This document shows, in pieces, positions 9,501-17,703 of a DNA stretch of 31,638 bases. The stretch spans positions 1 to 31,638 of IMG/VR virus record IMGVR_UViG_3300008108_000455; one strand, written 5' to 3'. How positions within the stretch are numbered: position 1 is the first letter of the stretch; the number at the start of each line of letters is the position of its first letter. Source of the DNA: a virus. A model generated the notes under the pieces. That model made no database searches. It had not been told where the DNA came from and was given only the letters and a program-made list of their open reading frames with translations. Position numbers and translations under genes: made by a program.

Positions 9501-10116
9501 GCTTCAGACGATCTGCACCAGGAGCAGCGTAGTTGAAAGTGCCAGTAGCGTTATCAAGAAGTGATGTATCTTCATTGCTATCAATGATATCTTCTGCGGT
9601 ATAGAAACCAACTGACTTGCTAAAACCGGTGTTTGAGTACTTATTGACAACTACAAGTTGTGGAGATACTCTTGAGAAGAATCCTTTTTGATAGATAGTA
9701 CCTTCATCAACAGTTACACCATAACCAGTGCCAACTGGAGATACTGCTGAGTTTGCAACAGTGATAGCGGCCATATAGTTAAGAGCAAAAACATCCAGAT
9801 CTCCGATTTCGGTAGCCGAAAGAGCTGTGGTTGATTGCTTCATTACTGTTACATGCGGTGGAACGTAGTAACCAGATCCTTGGCCAATTACAGAAATAGA
9901 TGTTACTTTACCAAGAGCATCTGTAACAAGAGATCCTGATGCGCTTGCACCAATTAGAGCAACAACGTTTGCAGTGTTTGCAGTGTTAGCACTGCGAATT
10001 GTTTCACCTGGTCCAAAGCGCCACAATGTTGTATTTGCAGTACCATCAGCAAGGTTATTTGCATATGGTCTTACTTTGAGAATAAGTACTTCAGCATTTG
10101 CAGTCTGCAGTCGCAT
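6475..10116 (-). CDS. DUF4815-type virion structural protein, central part
   Basis: About 1,200 residues of continuous coding, part of a larger protein whose N-terminus lies at 10091-10732 and whose C-terminus is probably 5499-6521; the total would be about 1,740 residues. The nominal ATG at 10116 is not a real start, since coding joins from the upstream frame near 10105. Visible parts: a region resembling the DUF4815 fold (GYGVTVDEGTIYQKGFFSRV, DPGKAYINGYRVETEHYRAN), a Thr/Ser/Gly-rich beta region with a module like those in gp7, and a C-terminal part with GGIYYDLRDQYDFRPRSAN and SLDSLNDRFRFGFFVDPFTD. The family is found in the baseplate or tail periphery of T4-like marine phages; its biochemical role is not established to my knowledge. 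Confidence 0.7.
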   Translation of the reverse strand: MRLQTANAEVLILKVRPYANNLADGTANTTLWRFGPGETIRSANTANTANVVALIGASASGSLVTDALGKVTSISVIGQGSGYYVPPHVTVMKQSTTALSATEIGDLDVFALNYMAAITVANSAVSPVGTGYGVTVDEGTIYQKGFFSRVSPQLVVVNKYSNTGFSKSVGFYTAEDIIDSNEDTSLLDNATGTFNYAAPGADRLKLTPELTVLTKEEADANTDFLPIIEFADGRPYKQNQSTVYNVIGDEIAKRTYEESGNYVLDQFIFATRDSATFSETSSVFKMNVDPGKAYINGYRVETEHYRANVAKGVATGTNNAAKLRLGYGSYVRVKELGGNFAFNIGAQVDLQDATAAYVTTSAGNVISASGNKIGEARIRSVTLESGQIGAADAVYRLYLFDVVMNGGKNFGNVRSVYYGGTNKGVADVIIGASGQAQLEDAGSTSLLYNSVPAMKTAANISYTYRTVNESETANTSGFIELNLGAGEAFPYSGALSTSAKNELLIIPKANYQALAAATGTISIGAGSTANTLVAGAGGTNFLNVFSAGDFIKFANSTGGTTVVAQVSQVTGASSMVLTAGAGQTYSGGTATLYYPANVPVSLSSKAARYANVSVSNSQVMTIFLANNIANSTGSSSSANVMVVYNATRTSVSSAVKSSNRSVHTRVVCSNNAGGVNGPWALGLSDAYRLRKVFQANGASRALSFNANTGVENSGTANAFVLISDNPFANGDSVVYADNTTTITGLSDAGTYYAVFANSTGMALASTRGGANLTLTATATSENHTLTGQPIFFTGNTSGTLDVTNDFYVDTNQKEDYLDTSYLYRKPRATTLSSNDVLLVQYDVFTGGDAGVKTISSYPIDDTLGFDALVTSANVHTMEIPEVLGTGGIYYDLRDQYDFRPRSANTINLITDISSVAAGANAASIINPTEPSSSARFTASEKFFPAPDTDLTANIEFYLGRTDRVVVDSNGDFVVRPGKNGFLNEVPPEPQNSITLQVLTIPPYPSLPGSLSADMAKIIDTKVANESYGRRIKNYTVKSLISATDRSRIQVKGYKMSDIASLENRIKTLEYYVSFTLAEALAKARFIPSSLDSLNDRFRFGFFVDPFTDYNYSDLGNPEYYATIKEDQLGPKLTELNLEFKPEDGTTGIVTLPFNEFTIVSQNDATDGAVEGPVEVTVVTQTTSVALQSQRSTSNSNSGNVFEERSLPVTNCWR
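7760..7990 (-). repeat. Copy of the gp7-type beta module
   Basis: Encodes a module of the form NPFANGDSVVYADN...ITGLSDAGTYYAVFANSTGMAL...TRGGANLTL...HTL. It has the same order of landmarks (FANGD, GL, YY, ANSTG, GG, H-L) as the modules in gp7. Confidence 0.6.
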
Positions 10117-10732
10117 TTGCTTCTACAATAACAAGATTTGCTACACCATTTTGAATGGTATGTCCATTGGCAAACGCACCGGCTGGGAAAGTATTACCAC
10201 CAGTAGAGTTTTGAACAGCAAGAGCTGAAACAACTACTACCGAATCTGTATTACTAAACAGAGAAGAACCGTTATTTACTCGTGTCTTGAAAATTGGATA
10301 AAGTGGACTAAAGACTTCGAGTGTATCACCTGCAGCAAATGTTGATGTGTTTGAATTTGTGCCTGATGAGTTATACTTTACATAGAGCGTATTTAGATCT
10401 GGTGAACGCGATTCAAAACCGGCAACAGTCTTAACAATATGACCTGCCACATTTGAACTGTTACGAACAGACATACCTTCAAATGCAGTAATAGCAATTT
10501 GAGTACCGTCTGTTTCAGTATCCTTAATCTTAACATAAGGAAGAACCGAGTGGCGGCTAATGTTACAACCTTCGATGATTGTACCACGCTTAAAGATGTT
10601 ATCGCCAAACTTCTCAACTTGATTCTGTAGAATGGTCTGGAGTTGATTAAGCTCACGTGCCTGAACGGCTACACCTGGCTTGAAAAGAACACGATAAAAG
10701 TTCTTCGCCGGATCATAGTCGTCCCAGGATAT
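10091..10732 (-). CDS. DUF4815-type virion protein, N-terminal part
   Basis: This frame is open from 10732 (just after two in-frame TAA codons) to TGA at 10091. It carries the family hallmark DPAKNFYRVLFKPGVAVQAR followed by ELNQLQTILQNQVEKFG, so coding begins well upstream of the first in-frame ATG (10474). No ATG, GTG or TTG start is present in this frame; ATA at 10732 is the first codon. The true start is therefore missing or altered, and the frame overlaps the end of gp8 by about 60 bases. At its 3' end a 7-bp tandem duplication throws the frame into the stop at 10091; without it the frame continues directly into the 6475-10116 segment. Confidence 0.7.
   Translation of the reverse strand: MSWDDYDPAKNFYRVLFKPGVAVQARELNQLQTILQNQVEKFGDNIFKRGTIIEGCNISRHSVLPYVKIKDTETDGTQIAITAFEGMSVRNSSNVAGHIVKTVAGFESRSPDLNTLYVKYNSSGTNSNTSTFAAGDTLEVFSPLYPIFKTRVNNGSSLFSNTDSVVVVSALAVQNSTGGNTFPAGAFANGHTIQNGVANLVIVEANATADCKC
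10099..10112. repeat. 7-bp tandem duplication causing a frameshift
   Basis: The plus strand reads TGCAGTC TGCAGTC (GACTGCA twice on the coding strand). Removing one copy restores EANATANAEVLILKV without interruption. Two copies shift the frame by +1 into an immediate stop. Confidence 0.9.
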
Positions 10733-13023
10733 TTATTACTCAAATTCTCAAGTGTAGCGCCAGAAGTGACTCCGACGATATTTCTTACGCCTGCTTCATC
10801 TAAGTTATAGATACCAAATTTATTACTAATAAACATAGTATCGTCATCTACGCCACCACCAAGAGTGATAGAGTGGAAAGATCCACGTGGCATAGCAAAC
10901 GAGATAAGGCTCTCTTGCTCAATTACTTCGTCAGCAATAAAGCTTGTACCACCAGATGGGAAGTTGCCCACTAGTCTCGAAAGCTGAACTGCTGTATTAA
11001 ATGCTCCGGCCGGTTTATCATTTACCTGAATAGCTACAGCTGGAGGAGTGAGGTTAGCGGTTGCTTCAATAATACTTGTTACGCCAGAAGTAAGACCAAT
11101 AATCTTTGATTCTTCTGAGAATACGCCAGCAACATTTGAAAGAGTGACCTGTCCAGCACTAACTGATGTTACTTTACCAGAAGCCTGAAGAACAAGAGCC
11201 GAGATTTCACAATCGTCTGCAGTAAACGTAGAGTTTGTTGATGCAGTGATTTGATAGTCTTGTGGAACACCACTTACAACAGTAAGATAGTTATTACTTC
11301 CTTTTGTAACTAGAACATAATCACCTGCAGTAAAGTTATCTTTAAATGTAGGTGTCTGTGGATTAGCAAAGACTGCAGCTAATTGACCATTAGTTCCTGT
11401 TGATGTTGTAACTGTTAGTGTTGGAAGAGTAACATAGTTGTTACCTTGGTTCGAAACTACAACAGATGTAATTACACCAGATCCATTGGTTGCAATATTT
11501 GCAGAAAATCCAGATCCACCAGTACCGGTGTTATTTGCTACAATAATATCGGTATTATCATAAGCCGTTCCACCGTTTGTAATTGTAATAGTTGAAGAGA
11601 TACGGCCTTGATTTGTTTTCTTAATAGTAGTATTTGAAGCAGTAACAGAAACGTTTCCATGAAGCTTATATTGCTTGAACTGGTAAACAGTTTCACCAAT
11701 ATTAAAGTTACCACCTACAGTATTAGCAGAGCGGAGAATTAAATCAACATTTGTGTAAAGCGGATTCTTAAGAATTCCAACCTGACGGAAATCGTTTTCA
11801 GTTGGAATTGTTGAACCTTCACTATTAGTGAATTTAGTGCTAATGCAAACTCTTCTGGCTCCAAGTTCTGTAAGTGGATCTGAACCATGACCACCTGGAG
11901 GAGAAACAATTGGTTGAAGAGTTGCGGCTGTAAATCCAGCGCTGTTTGCAACAGAAGCTGGCATATCAATAAATGCACTGTTAATTGTAATTGGAATTGT
12001 GTCAGAAGTCTTGCCAGCATAAGACTCGCCATAGCGATAACCGGCACCGACACTCAGCATTTCAATTTCTACAATTGAATTGGCTGTTGAATCAATAATT
12101 GCTCTACCTTCGGCGGCAGTTGTTTCTGTTCCATCACCCCAAACATAAACATACGGATAGACTTCGTAAGTATCGCCAGCGGCCGGTGGTGTTGTAAAAG
12201 CAGAATTCAAAGTAAAGATCTTTTGTCCGCCTACACCACGATAATCAACAATTCTACGATATTGGCCAGCAGCACCAGCAGAAGAAGTTGTGATTTTGAT
12301 TACACCACCACGATAGTAATCATCCTCAGCTTCAGCATCATCCGGCGCACCATAGATTGTATCAGCACCTACTGACAAGTCTGTTGTTCTAAATGTACCA
12401 TTAGCAATATAGTTATCATAACCTTTGCCGCGTGTTACAATATCAATGACTTCAATTGTTCCAGGTGTAGCATTTGTTTCAACTGATGTATTAGCAACAA
12501 CAGGAATATAATTTGTGGTTGCAAACTTTTCATATTGTGTTTTTGTTACACTATACATGTACTTCCAGATATAACCATCGCCGGTTACAATCGGATCAAG
12601 TGTTTTAGTAGATGGAGCAACAGTAGAGTTTACGTTCACTGTAGTGTTACTAGCATTAAATAAACACTTGTAAACATTAAATTCAGTGCTATTATCTATA
12701 ACTGTATAGAATCTCTTATCATAAAGACCACCATCGCGGTGATCGTACTTATGATAGAAAGTATTTGAAGACCAGAGATACTTGTTTACAACATGTACAA
12801 CATCACTTGTTGCAATTCTTTTTGCAAAGATCATGTTATCATAAACATCAAGGTTGGTTGACTTAACACTGTTGTTTGGTGTAGTCAGATTTGTATCACT
12901 TCCAGGATACGGAGTATGCTTGCCAGCAAAGACAAAGTAGTCGTTATTAGCAAAAGAGCTCACAAAACTTGCAGCGCTTTCTACATTAAAATTAGTTGTT
13001 ACAAGTTTTTGAGTAACTGACAT
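10669..13023 (-). CDS. 8: Baseplate wedge protein gp8 (enlarged)
   Basis: The N-terminal ~230 residues carry the gp8 pattern, including VVNKYLWSSNTFYHKYDHRD and TGDGYIWKYMYSVTKTQYEKF, seen in gp8 of T4-like phages. In T4, gp8 is 334 residues and forms part of the baseplate wedge with gp10, gp7, gp6 and gp53. Here the frame is 784 residues, the extra length being beta-rich Thr/Asn/Gly sequence. The gene starts at ATG 13023 directly after gp7, with GAGGAATAA as ribosome site. The last residues after SNKYPG read TTMIRRRTFIVFFSSQV, which looks like out-of-frame translation of the DUF4815 start. The natural gp8 C-terminus therefore seems to be lost, and the gene probably truly ends differently. 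Confidence 0.8.
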   Translation of the reverse strand: MSVTQKLVTTNFNVESAASFVSSFANNDYFVFAGKHTPYPGSDTNLTTPNNSVKSTNLDVYDNMIFAKRIATSDVVHVVNKYLWSSNTFYHKYDHRDGGLYDKRFYTVIDNSTEFNVYKCLFNASNTTVNVNSTVAPSTKTLDPIVTGDGYIWKYMYSVTKTQYEKFATTNYIPVVANTSVETNATPGTIEVIDIVTRGKGYDNYIANGTFRTTDLSVGADTIYGAPDDAEAEDDYYRGGVIKITTSSAGAAGQYRRIVDYRGVGGQKIFTLNSAFTTPPAAGDTYEVYPYVYVWGDGTETTAAEGRAIIDSTANSIVEIEMLSVGAGYRYGESYAGKTSDTIPITINSAFIDMPASVANSAGFTAATLQPIVSPPGGHGSDPLTELGARRVCISTKFTNSEGSTIPTENDFRQVGILKNPLYTNVDLILRSANTVGGNFNIGETVYQFKQYKLHGNVSVTASNTTIKKTNQGRISSTITITNGGTAYDNTDIIVANNTGTGGSGFSANIATNGSGVITSVVVSNQGNNYVTLPTLTVTTSTGTNGQLAAVFANPQTPTFKDNFTAGDYVLVTKGSNNYLTVVSGVPQDYQITASTNSTFTADDCEISALVLQASGKVTSVSAGQVTLSNVAGVFSEESKIIGLTSGVTSIIEATANLTPPAVAIQVNDKPAGAFNTAVQLSRLVGNFPSGGTSFIADEVIEQESLISFAMPRGSFHSITLGGGVDDDTMFISNKFGIYNLDEAGVRNIVGVTSGATLENLSNKYPGTTMIRRRTFIVFFSSQV
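10718..10745 (-). other. Anomalous gp8 / DUF4815 junction
   Basis: The gp8 frame flows as NLSNKYPG straight into the position where the -1 frame begins DDYDPAKNFYRV. There is no normal gp8 ending and no start codon for the next gene. A deletion junction near 10723, or a missing G in the GGG run at 10723-10725, would produce this. Confidence 0.6.
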
Positions 13024-16000
13024 TTATTCCTCGATCGTCTTTGTCAAGTAGTGACCTGATGTAGAGTCACCACTAGCTGTAGTATTTGCTGTTATATTTA
13101 TCGGAGTTCCATTGGCAGTTGCTGACAGTTTCACAGTACTACCAGATGTTTGTACAACATAATAGTTGGTATTATTTGCCAGTCCTTGAACAATCGTATT
13201 CGCTGTTGTAGTAGTGTATTTTACAATATCACCATTTGCAAACGGATTTGGTGTAATATCAGTATCGATTGTTTCATTTACTGAACTTACATCGGCTGCA
13301 GAGTTGAACTGTACTTCTTGACCTGTTGCAATCTCTGAAAGTTCTACTGTTACTGAATCTTCTTCAACGATCAGTGCTGAGCCAAAGAATTTAGTACCAG
13401 CAGTATGCATTACCTTCTTAAACATATCGGCATAACGATCAACAGAGATCTTTGAAAGAATCTCATACGAGTATTCTTGGTAATAATCGCCGTCATGAAT
13501 GTACATGTCTTCAGACAAGAAGCCCCTTGAACTTCTATAGTAACCTTGACCAATACCGTGCCCATCAATTACTACTGTAACCGAACCAGATCTTGCACCA
13601 TCAGCTGATGTATATTGAAGAACATCGCCGTTAGAATAACCAATACCAGAGTCGACAATCTGAAGCGATGTAATCTGACCATTTGCACTAATAACGTTTG
13701 CTTCAATATCAGCATTAAGACCGATTGGATATAGAAGATCTAAATCTTCAGTAATGCCGGTTACATTTGCCGAGGCACCCGAAACGTCACCAATTAGAAT
13801 AGAACCTGCTTTGAATGTATTTTCAAATGTAAGTCTTTTTACACGAACTACAGAAGTATTAGCAGACTTGACAATACCTTTGGCAGTAGATGTTATCTGG
13901 ACAGATGCAATGTTTGATATGTTTGCACTGACATATGGTGTAGAGTATGAATGAAGTGTGTTTGTTGTAAGCTCACCAGTATTACCCGACACACGAACAA
14001 ATCCATTTGCACCAACTGTATAGATTGATTGAACTACGCAGTTGACAATTGGCGAACTATTTACATATAAACGATCACCTGGTAAGAATCCTGGAATGGT
14101 CGAGAATGTATGTGATTCGAGTGATGCAGAAGCAGCATTGATTGTTTTGACTGTTCCGCCACGTGTATCTGATAACTTAAAGCCAACAGTGTTCGAGCTA
14201 ACAATATAGTATGCAGTGTTATTTGCCAGACCATCGATAACCGTGTTTGCCGCAGGCGTACGATAGATGATTCTTTGGTTGTTAGCAAATTCGTTTGCGT
14301 ACCTGACAAGATTGTGGCCATTTGCGGCTGGATTATAATATCTAAGGAAGTGGCCAGAATCACCAGGATTCAAAGCAGTAATATCTACGATAGCACCACT
14401 CACTGTTTCAGACAGAGCAAGACCAGTGGTGTTGGCATTTCTTACATAATACAAAGCGTTATTTGTAAGTCCAGTAACGGCAGTGTTTCCAGCAGCAGTA
14501 AGATATCTTACTTGCTGACCATTTGCAAAGAGAGTATTTGCAGTTGCAATACTAATAAAGTTTGCGGTGCCATCAACTGCAGTATTTGAGTTGAACGATG
14601 CAACATTCGAGGCCTGTGTAATATTGATATTTGCACCACCGGCAGTTGACGAGAGCGTTACGCCAGTAGTGTTTGCAAGTGCTACAAAGTAGAATGCATT
14701 ATTCGATAGACCCGAAAGTGCAGTATTTCCGTTGTTGGTATAATAACGAACGTAAGTGTTTGCAGGATAACTTACGTCAGCACCAGCAATTAAAATAAAG
14801 TCAGTATTTGAGTTTACTTGGTCGGTAGTATTAAATGTAGTATTGTTTGATACGTACAGAATGAAATCATTTCCACTTTGAATTTCATCGTCTACATTAA
14901 TAGTTACAGCTTTCTCGTCGAATGTGTTGCTATAAGCACCATCATCGACCTTTAAATCATAGTAAACAAGGTTGGCAAATGTTTGATTTACTTTTTCACC
15001 AACAGCAAATACACCTGTTGCATCAGAAATATTGATAATAAAATCTTTGCGATCAAATGCTGAAATATATGGTTGATGAGCCAGAACGTATGGATCGACG
15101 TTATAGCCAGAACCGGGGTCAACGCCTGATAGAGAACCAATTGTGCCAATTGTGAACTTGTTAAATGACAAGCAAGAGAAGATTGTATTCTTTGAGTCGC
15201 CCTGTGGATTCTTTGGAAAGCCAAGTGCTGCAGCAGCCACAGGAAGAGCAGCATATGCTTGATTTGCTTGTGTAAGTGTAGTGTATACTGTAACAGCACT
15301 AATTGCAGTGTTTGTTGTAGCTTTGTGCTTTGTTACATTACTGTTAGCATAAGCAGTTGTGTTAGCAGTACCACCGGTATTACTAAAGTAATTATGATTA
15401 TCTTTTGTTCTAAGTACACCAGAACCAATTTCAAAAACTGTACCATGCGTAAGCTTATACAGATAATGGCCTTCTTCATTTACTTTATTATTAGCAAATG
15501 TAGAGAAGTTGGTTGAATTGATTTGATCAGACTTGCGATACGGATAAGAAAGAATTACACCTGTGCTATTTGCAAGAGCAATGTAATAGTAATCGCCATT
15601 ATAAAGACCAGTGAGTGCAGTATTACCAGCATCGACTTGATACTTGACAATGTCACCAATTGTAAATCGAGTATTTGCAGTCGGCAGATCAATAAATCCA
15701 GATGTGGCATTCACTGAACTGTTAGCATTAAAGCCAATCTTGCTAATTTCTTGATAAACTCTATCACCCACAACAAAACCAGCATTTGATCCGACTGTTA
15801 GAGTTACACGATCGTAATCAAGTGTTCCTACACCATTAGCAGAGATTATGTCAGTGCCAATAAAGATGTCTTCTGTATCACCAAGAGTACCAACATTAAA
15901 TTGCGCACCAGAACCAAAGCTTGTTGAAAGCGGAATTGCGGATGTATTGGTTGTTTGTGTCAGAAGTCTTGCATGTTCAGATGCAACATAGTCTCCACCG

Positions 16001-17703
16001 GCATTTGATACTGTGTATGTAACTGTAGTTGCAATTGATGTATTTGTATCAGTATAGAATCTATCAGTTTCTGTAAAGTAACCTTTCAATGGAATGAATG
16101 TCAGGTTACCAGTGTTCGATCCAGAGTCATGAGATACAGTTAACAGAAGGCCCTCAGCGACCTTCTTGTTATCAGCATCATAACGATAGATTCTGCTACT
16201 CTCAAGAATCTTATCGTTATTTGCAGAAGAGTATTTTAAAGTATTGATAAACTTCTTAATCTCATATACACCAACAGTAAGATTTACTTCGGCTACGTTT
16301 GCAGATACTGAAGAGTTTGTAGATACTTCTAATCTTTCTCCAATTGGAAACGTACCACGAGCAGAACTGATTACAAGAGTATTACCGGTACCAGCCGGAG
16401 TGATACTATCAATAGTTCCTCTGCCAACAATAGCAGAGGTATTTTTATATAGAACATCCTGACCAACTGCAAGTGTTCCAACTTGGTTTTCAACCGTCAC
16501 AGTGTAAATTTCTGGAATACCCATTACTTTACCGCCAATCGTTCTGTCTTCGATTGTGTTGGCATAGAATGAGATGACATTGCCAGATGTATAGTATGTT
16601 GCGGTATTTGTAAACACACCATTTACGTGTGAGATCATCACCGTGCCATTTGCACCTGTTTGATCTAGATCGATAATCTTACCGGTGCCGACAACAGTAC
16701 CACCAATATAACGTGAGACTGTATCACCAATCGAAAGATTGGCAATTGCGCTGGTAAATGTAGCATTTACAATTGGTTCAACGGCCTGTTCGAACAGGCG
16801 GAAATATTGATCGCTATTTGTGTTTGCTACTACATTATCAAGTGTAATTACTTTTTCAGAGATAATAGATTCTGTATCAAGTGTGTAACCATAACCGCCA
16901 TCAATAAAGATGAAGTCAACGATACCAGTTGCTTCACTGACAGACTCAACACGAGCAAGTCCACCTTGTCCGTTCGTGGTACCAGCAAATGTAACAATAT
17001 CACCTACACGGAATTCACGGCTGCGATCTTGTAGTAGTACACGCTTAACAGAACCAATCAACTTAGCTCTTTTTGTTCTGTCATAAACTGGACTATTGTT
17101 GATATTTAAACCAATAACCTCGCCATTGTTAAACTCACCTTGACGACCAGAGATGTAAAGTAGATCTACATATCCAACAGATGTACGACGACGAATGAAC
17201 TTTTCGACAAATGCCTTGGCACCAGAAAGTGCACCAACAATTTGTTTACCAACATACTCGACATTAAAACGGCTGTGTGTAACTTCTAGATATTCTGGTC
17301 TTTCCCAGATACCATCTGAAACGCGAAGAATGTTATCTGCAGGATAACGTACTTCGGCAGCTGTACCATACACCAATTTGAAGAACAAGTCAATAGAACG
17401 CTCGGTACCCTTTGAACGATACAGATCAAGCGAGTTCTTGATTAGTAATTGCTTGTTTGTAGCAGTATCGAATTGAATGTTTTTCAGATATTTTTCTTTG
17501 AACTGGAGAATAAATTCATCAACAGTCGTATCAATGTCACGATAGTCTGGAAGTTTACGTGCTTGATAAAGAACGTTATTAGCAGATTCCATCCACTCAA
17601 AGTATGCTTTGGCAAAAGCAATGAACTGTGGTCCCTCTTCCTGATAGAAAGAAGGAAACTGGTTCTCAATAAATGGAGAAATGATTGCTTCTATTTTTTT
17701 CAT
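13024..17703 (-). CDS. 7: Baseplate wedge protein gp7-like (enlarged)
   Basis: A 1,559-residue protein between gp6 and gp8, the T4 position of gp7 (1,032 residues in T4). The N-terminal ~200 residues are well structured (SPFIENQFPSFYQEEGPQFI, SLDLYRSKGTERSIDLFFKL, GIWERPEYLEV) and match the N-terminal region of gp7-type wedge proteins of marine T4-like phages. The remainder is a string of beta-rich modules. One group has the pattern VGDxV...GxI...VMISHVNGVF. The other has FANGxxVxY...GLxNNxxYYV...ANTTGxxLS...GG. The start at 17703 overlaps the gp6 stop (TAATG) and is preceded by AGAGAA. gp7 links wedge parts at the baseplate rim; the added modules may decorate the surface, which is inference. 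Confidence 0.75.
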   Translation of the reverse strand: MKKIEAIISPFIENQFPSFYQEEGPQFIAFAKAYFEWMESANNVLYQARKLPDYRDIDTTVDEFILQFKEKYLKNIQFDTATNKQLLIKNSLDLYRSKGTERSIDLFFKLVYGTAAEVRYPADNILRVSDGIWERPEYLEVTHSRFNVEYVGKQIVGALSGAKAFVEKFIRRRTSVGYVDLLYISGRQGEFNNGEVIGLNINNSPVYDRTKRAKLIGSVKRVLLQDRSREFRVGDIVTFAGTTNGQGGLARVESVSEATGIVDFIFIDGGYGYTLDTESIISEKVITLDNVVANTNSDQYFRLFEQAVEPIVNATFTSAIANLSIGDTVSRYIGGTVVGTGKIIDLDQTGANGTVMISHVNGVFTNTATYYTSGNVISFYANTIEDRTIGGKVMGIPEIYTVTVENQVGTLAVGQDVLYKNTSAIVGRGTIDSITPAGTGNTLVISSARGTFPIGERLEVSTNSSVSANVAEVNLTVGVYEIKKFINTLKYSSANNDKILESSRIYRYDADNKKVAEGLLLTVSHDSGSNTGNLTFIPLKGYFTETDRFYTDTNTSIATTVTYTVSNAGGDYVASEHARLLTQTTNTSAIPLSTSFGSGAQFNVGTLGDTEDIFIGTDIISANGVGTLDYDRVTLTVGSNAGFVVGDRVYQEISKIGFNANSSVNATSGFIDLPTANTRFTIGDIVKYQVDAGNTALTGLYNGDYYYIALANSTGVILSYPYRKSDQINSTNFSTFANNKVNEEGHYLYKLTHGTVFEIGSGVLRTKDNHNYFSNTGGTANTTAYANSNVTKHKATTNTAISAVTVYTTLTQANQAYAALPVAAAALGFPKNPQGDSKNTIFSCLSFNKFTIGTIGSLSGVDPGSGYNVDPYVLAHQPYISAFDRKDFIINISDATGVFAVGEKVNQTFANLVYYDLKVDDGAYSNTFDEKAVTINVDDEIQSGNDFILYVSNNTTFNTTDQVNSNTDFILIAGADVSYPANTYVRYYTNNGNTALSGLSNNAFYFVALANTTGVTLSSTAGGANINITQASNVASFNSNTAVDGTANFISIATANTLFANGQQVRYLTAAGNTAVTGLTNNALYYVRNANTTGLALSETVSGAIVDITALNPGDSGHFLRYYNPAANGHNLVRYANEFANNQRIIYRTPAANTVIDGLANNTAYYIVSSNTVGFKLSDTRGGTVKTINAASASLESHTFSTIPGFLPGDRLYVNSSPIVNCVVQSIYTVGANGFVRVSGNTGELTTNTLHSYSTPYVSANISNIASVQITSTAKGIVKSANTSVVRVKRLTFENTFKAGSILIGDVSGASANVTGITEDLDLLYPIGLNADIEANVISANGQITSLQIVDSGIGYSNGDVLQYTSADGARSGSVTVVIDGHGIGQGYYRSSRGFLSEDMYIHDGDYYQEYSYEILSKISVDRYADMFKKVMHTAGTKFFGSALIVEEDSVTVELSEIATGQEVQFNSAADVSSVNETIDTDITPNPFANGDIVKYTTTTANTIVQGLANNTNYYVVQTSGSTVKLSATANGTPINITANTTASGDSTSGHYLTKTIEE
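13040..13270 (-). repeat. gp7 beta module, C-terminal copy
   Basis: Encodes NPFANGDIVKYTTTTANTIV followed by GLANNTNYYVVQ and ANGTPINITA, ending GHYL. It has the same landmark order as the other modules in gp7. Confidence 0.65.
14100..14830 (-). repeat. Three consecutive gp7 beta modules
   Basis: Three copies of about 70-85 residues lie side by side. Landmarks are YYTNNGNTALSGLSNNAFYF, YLTAAGNTAVTGLTNNALYY and YRTPAANTVIDGLANNTAYY. Each is followed by (A/S)NTxGxxLS and a Gly/Thr-rich strand. Confidence 0.75.
15450..15730 (-). repeat. gp7 beta module, upstream copy
   Basis: Encodes FTIGDIVKYQVDAGNTALTG, then YNGDYYYIALANSTGVILS, and ends EEGHYLYKL. It is the most diverged copy, with an insertion after the ANSTG landmark. 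Confidence 0.6.

Noticed and set aside
10393-10656. 87-codon minus-strand open frame beginning with GTG
   Set aside because: It is an out-of-frame reading of the DUF4815 N-terminal segment ARELNQLQTILQ; the in-frame product carries the family hallmark.
10730-10737. AATAAATA on the minus strand as a late promoter for the DUF4815-type gene
   Set aside because: It lies inside the gp8 coding frame at a suspected deletion junction, and no usable start codon follows. It is more likely AT-rich coding sequence.
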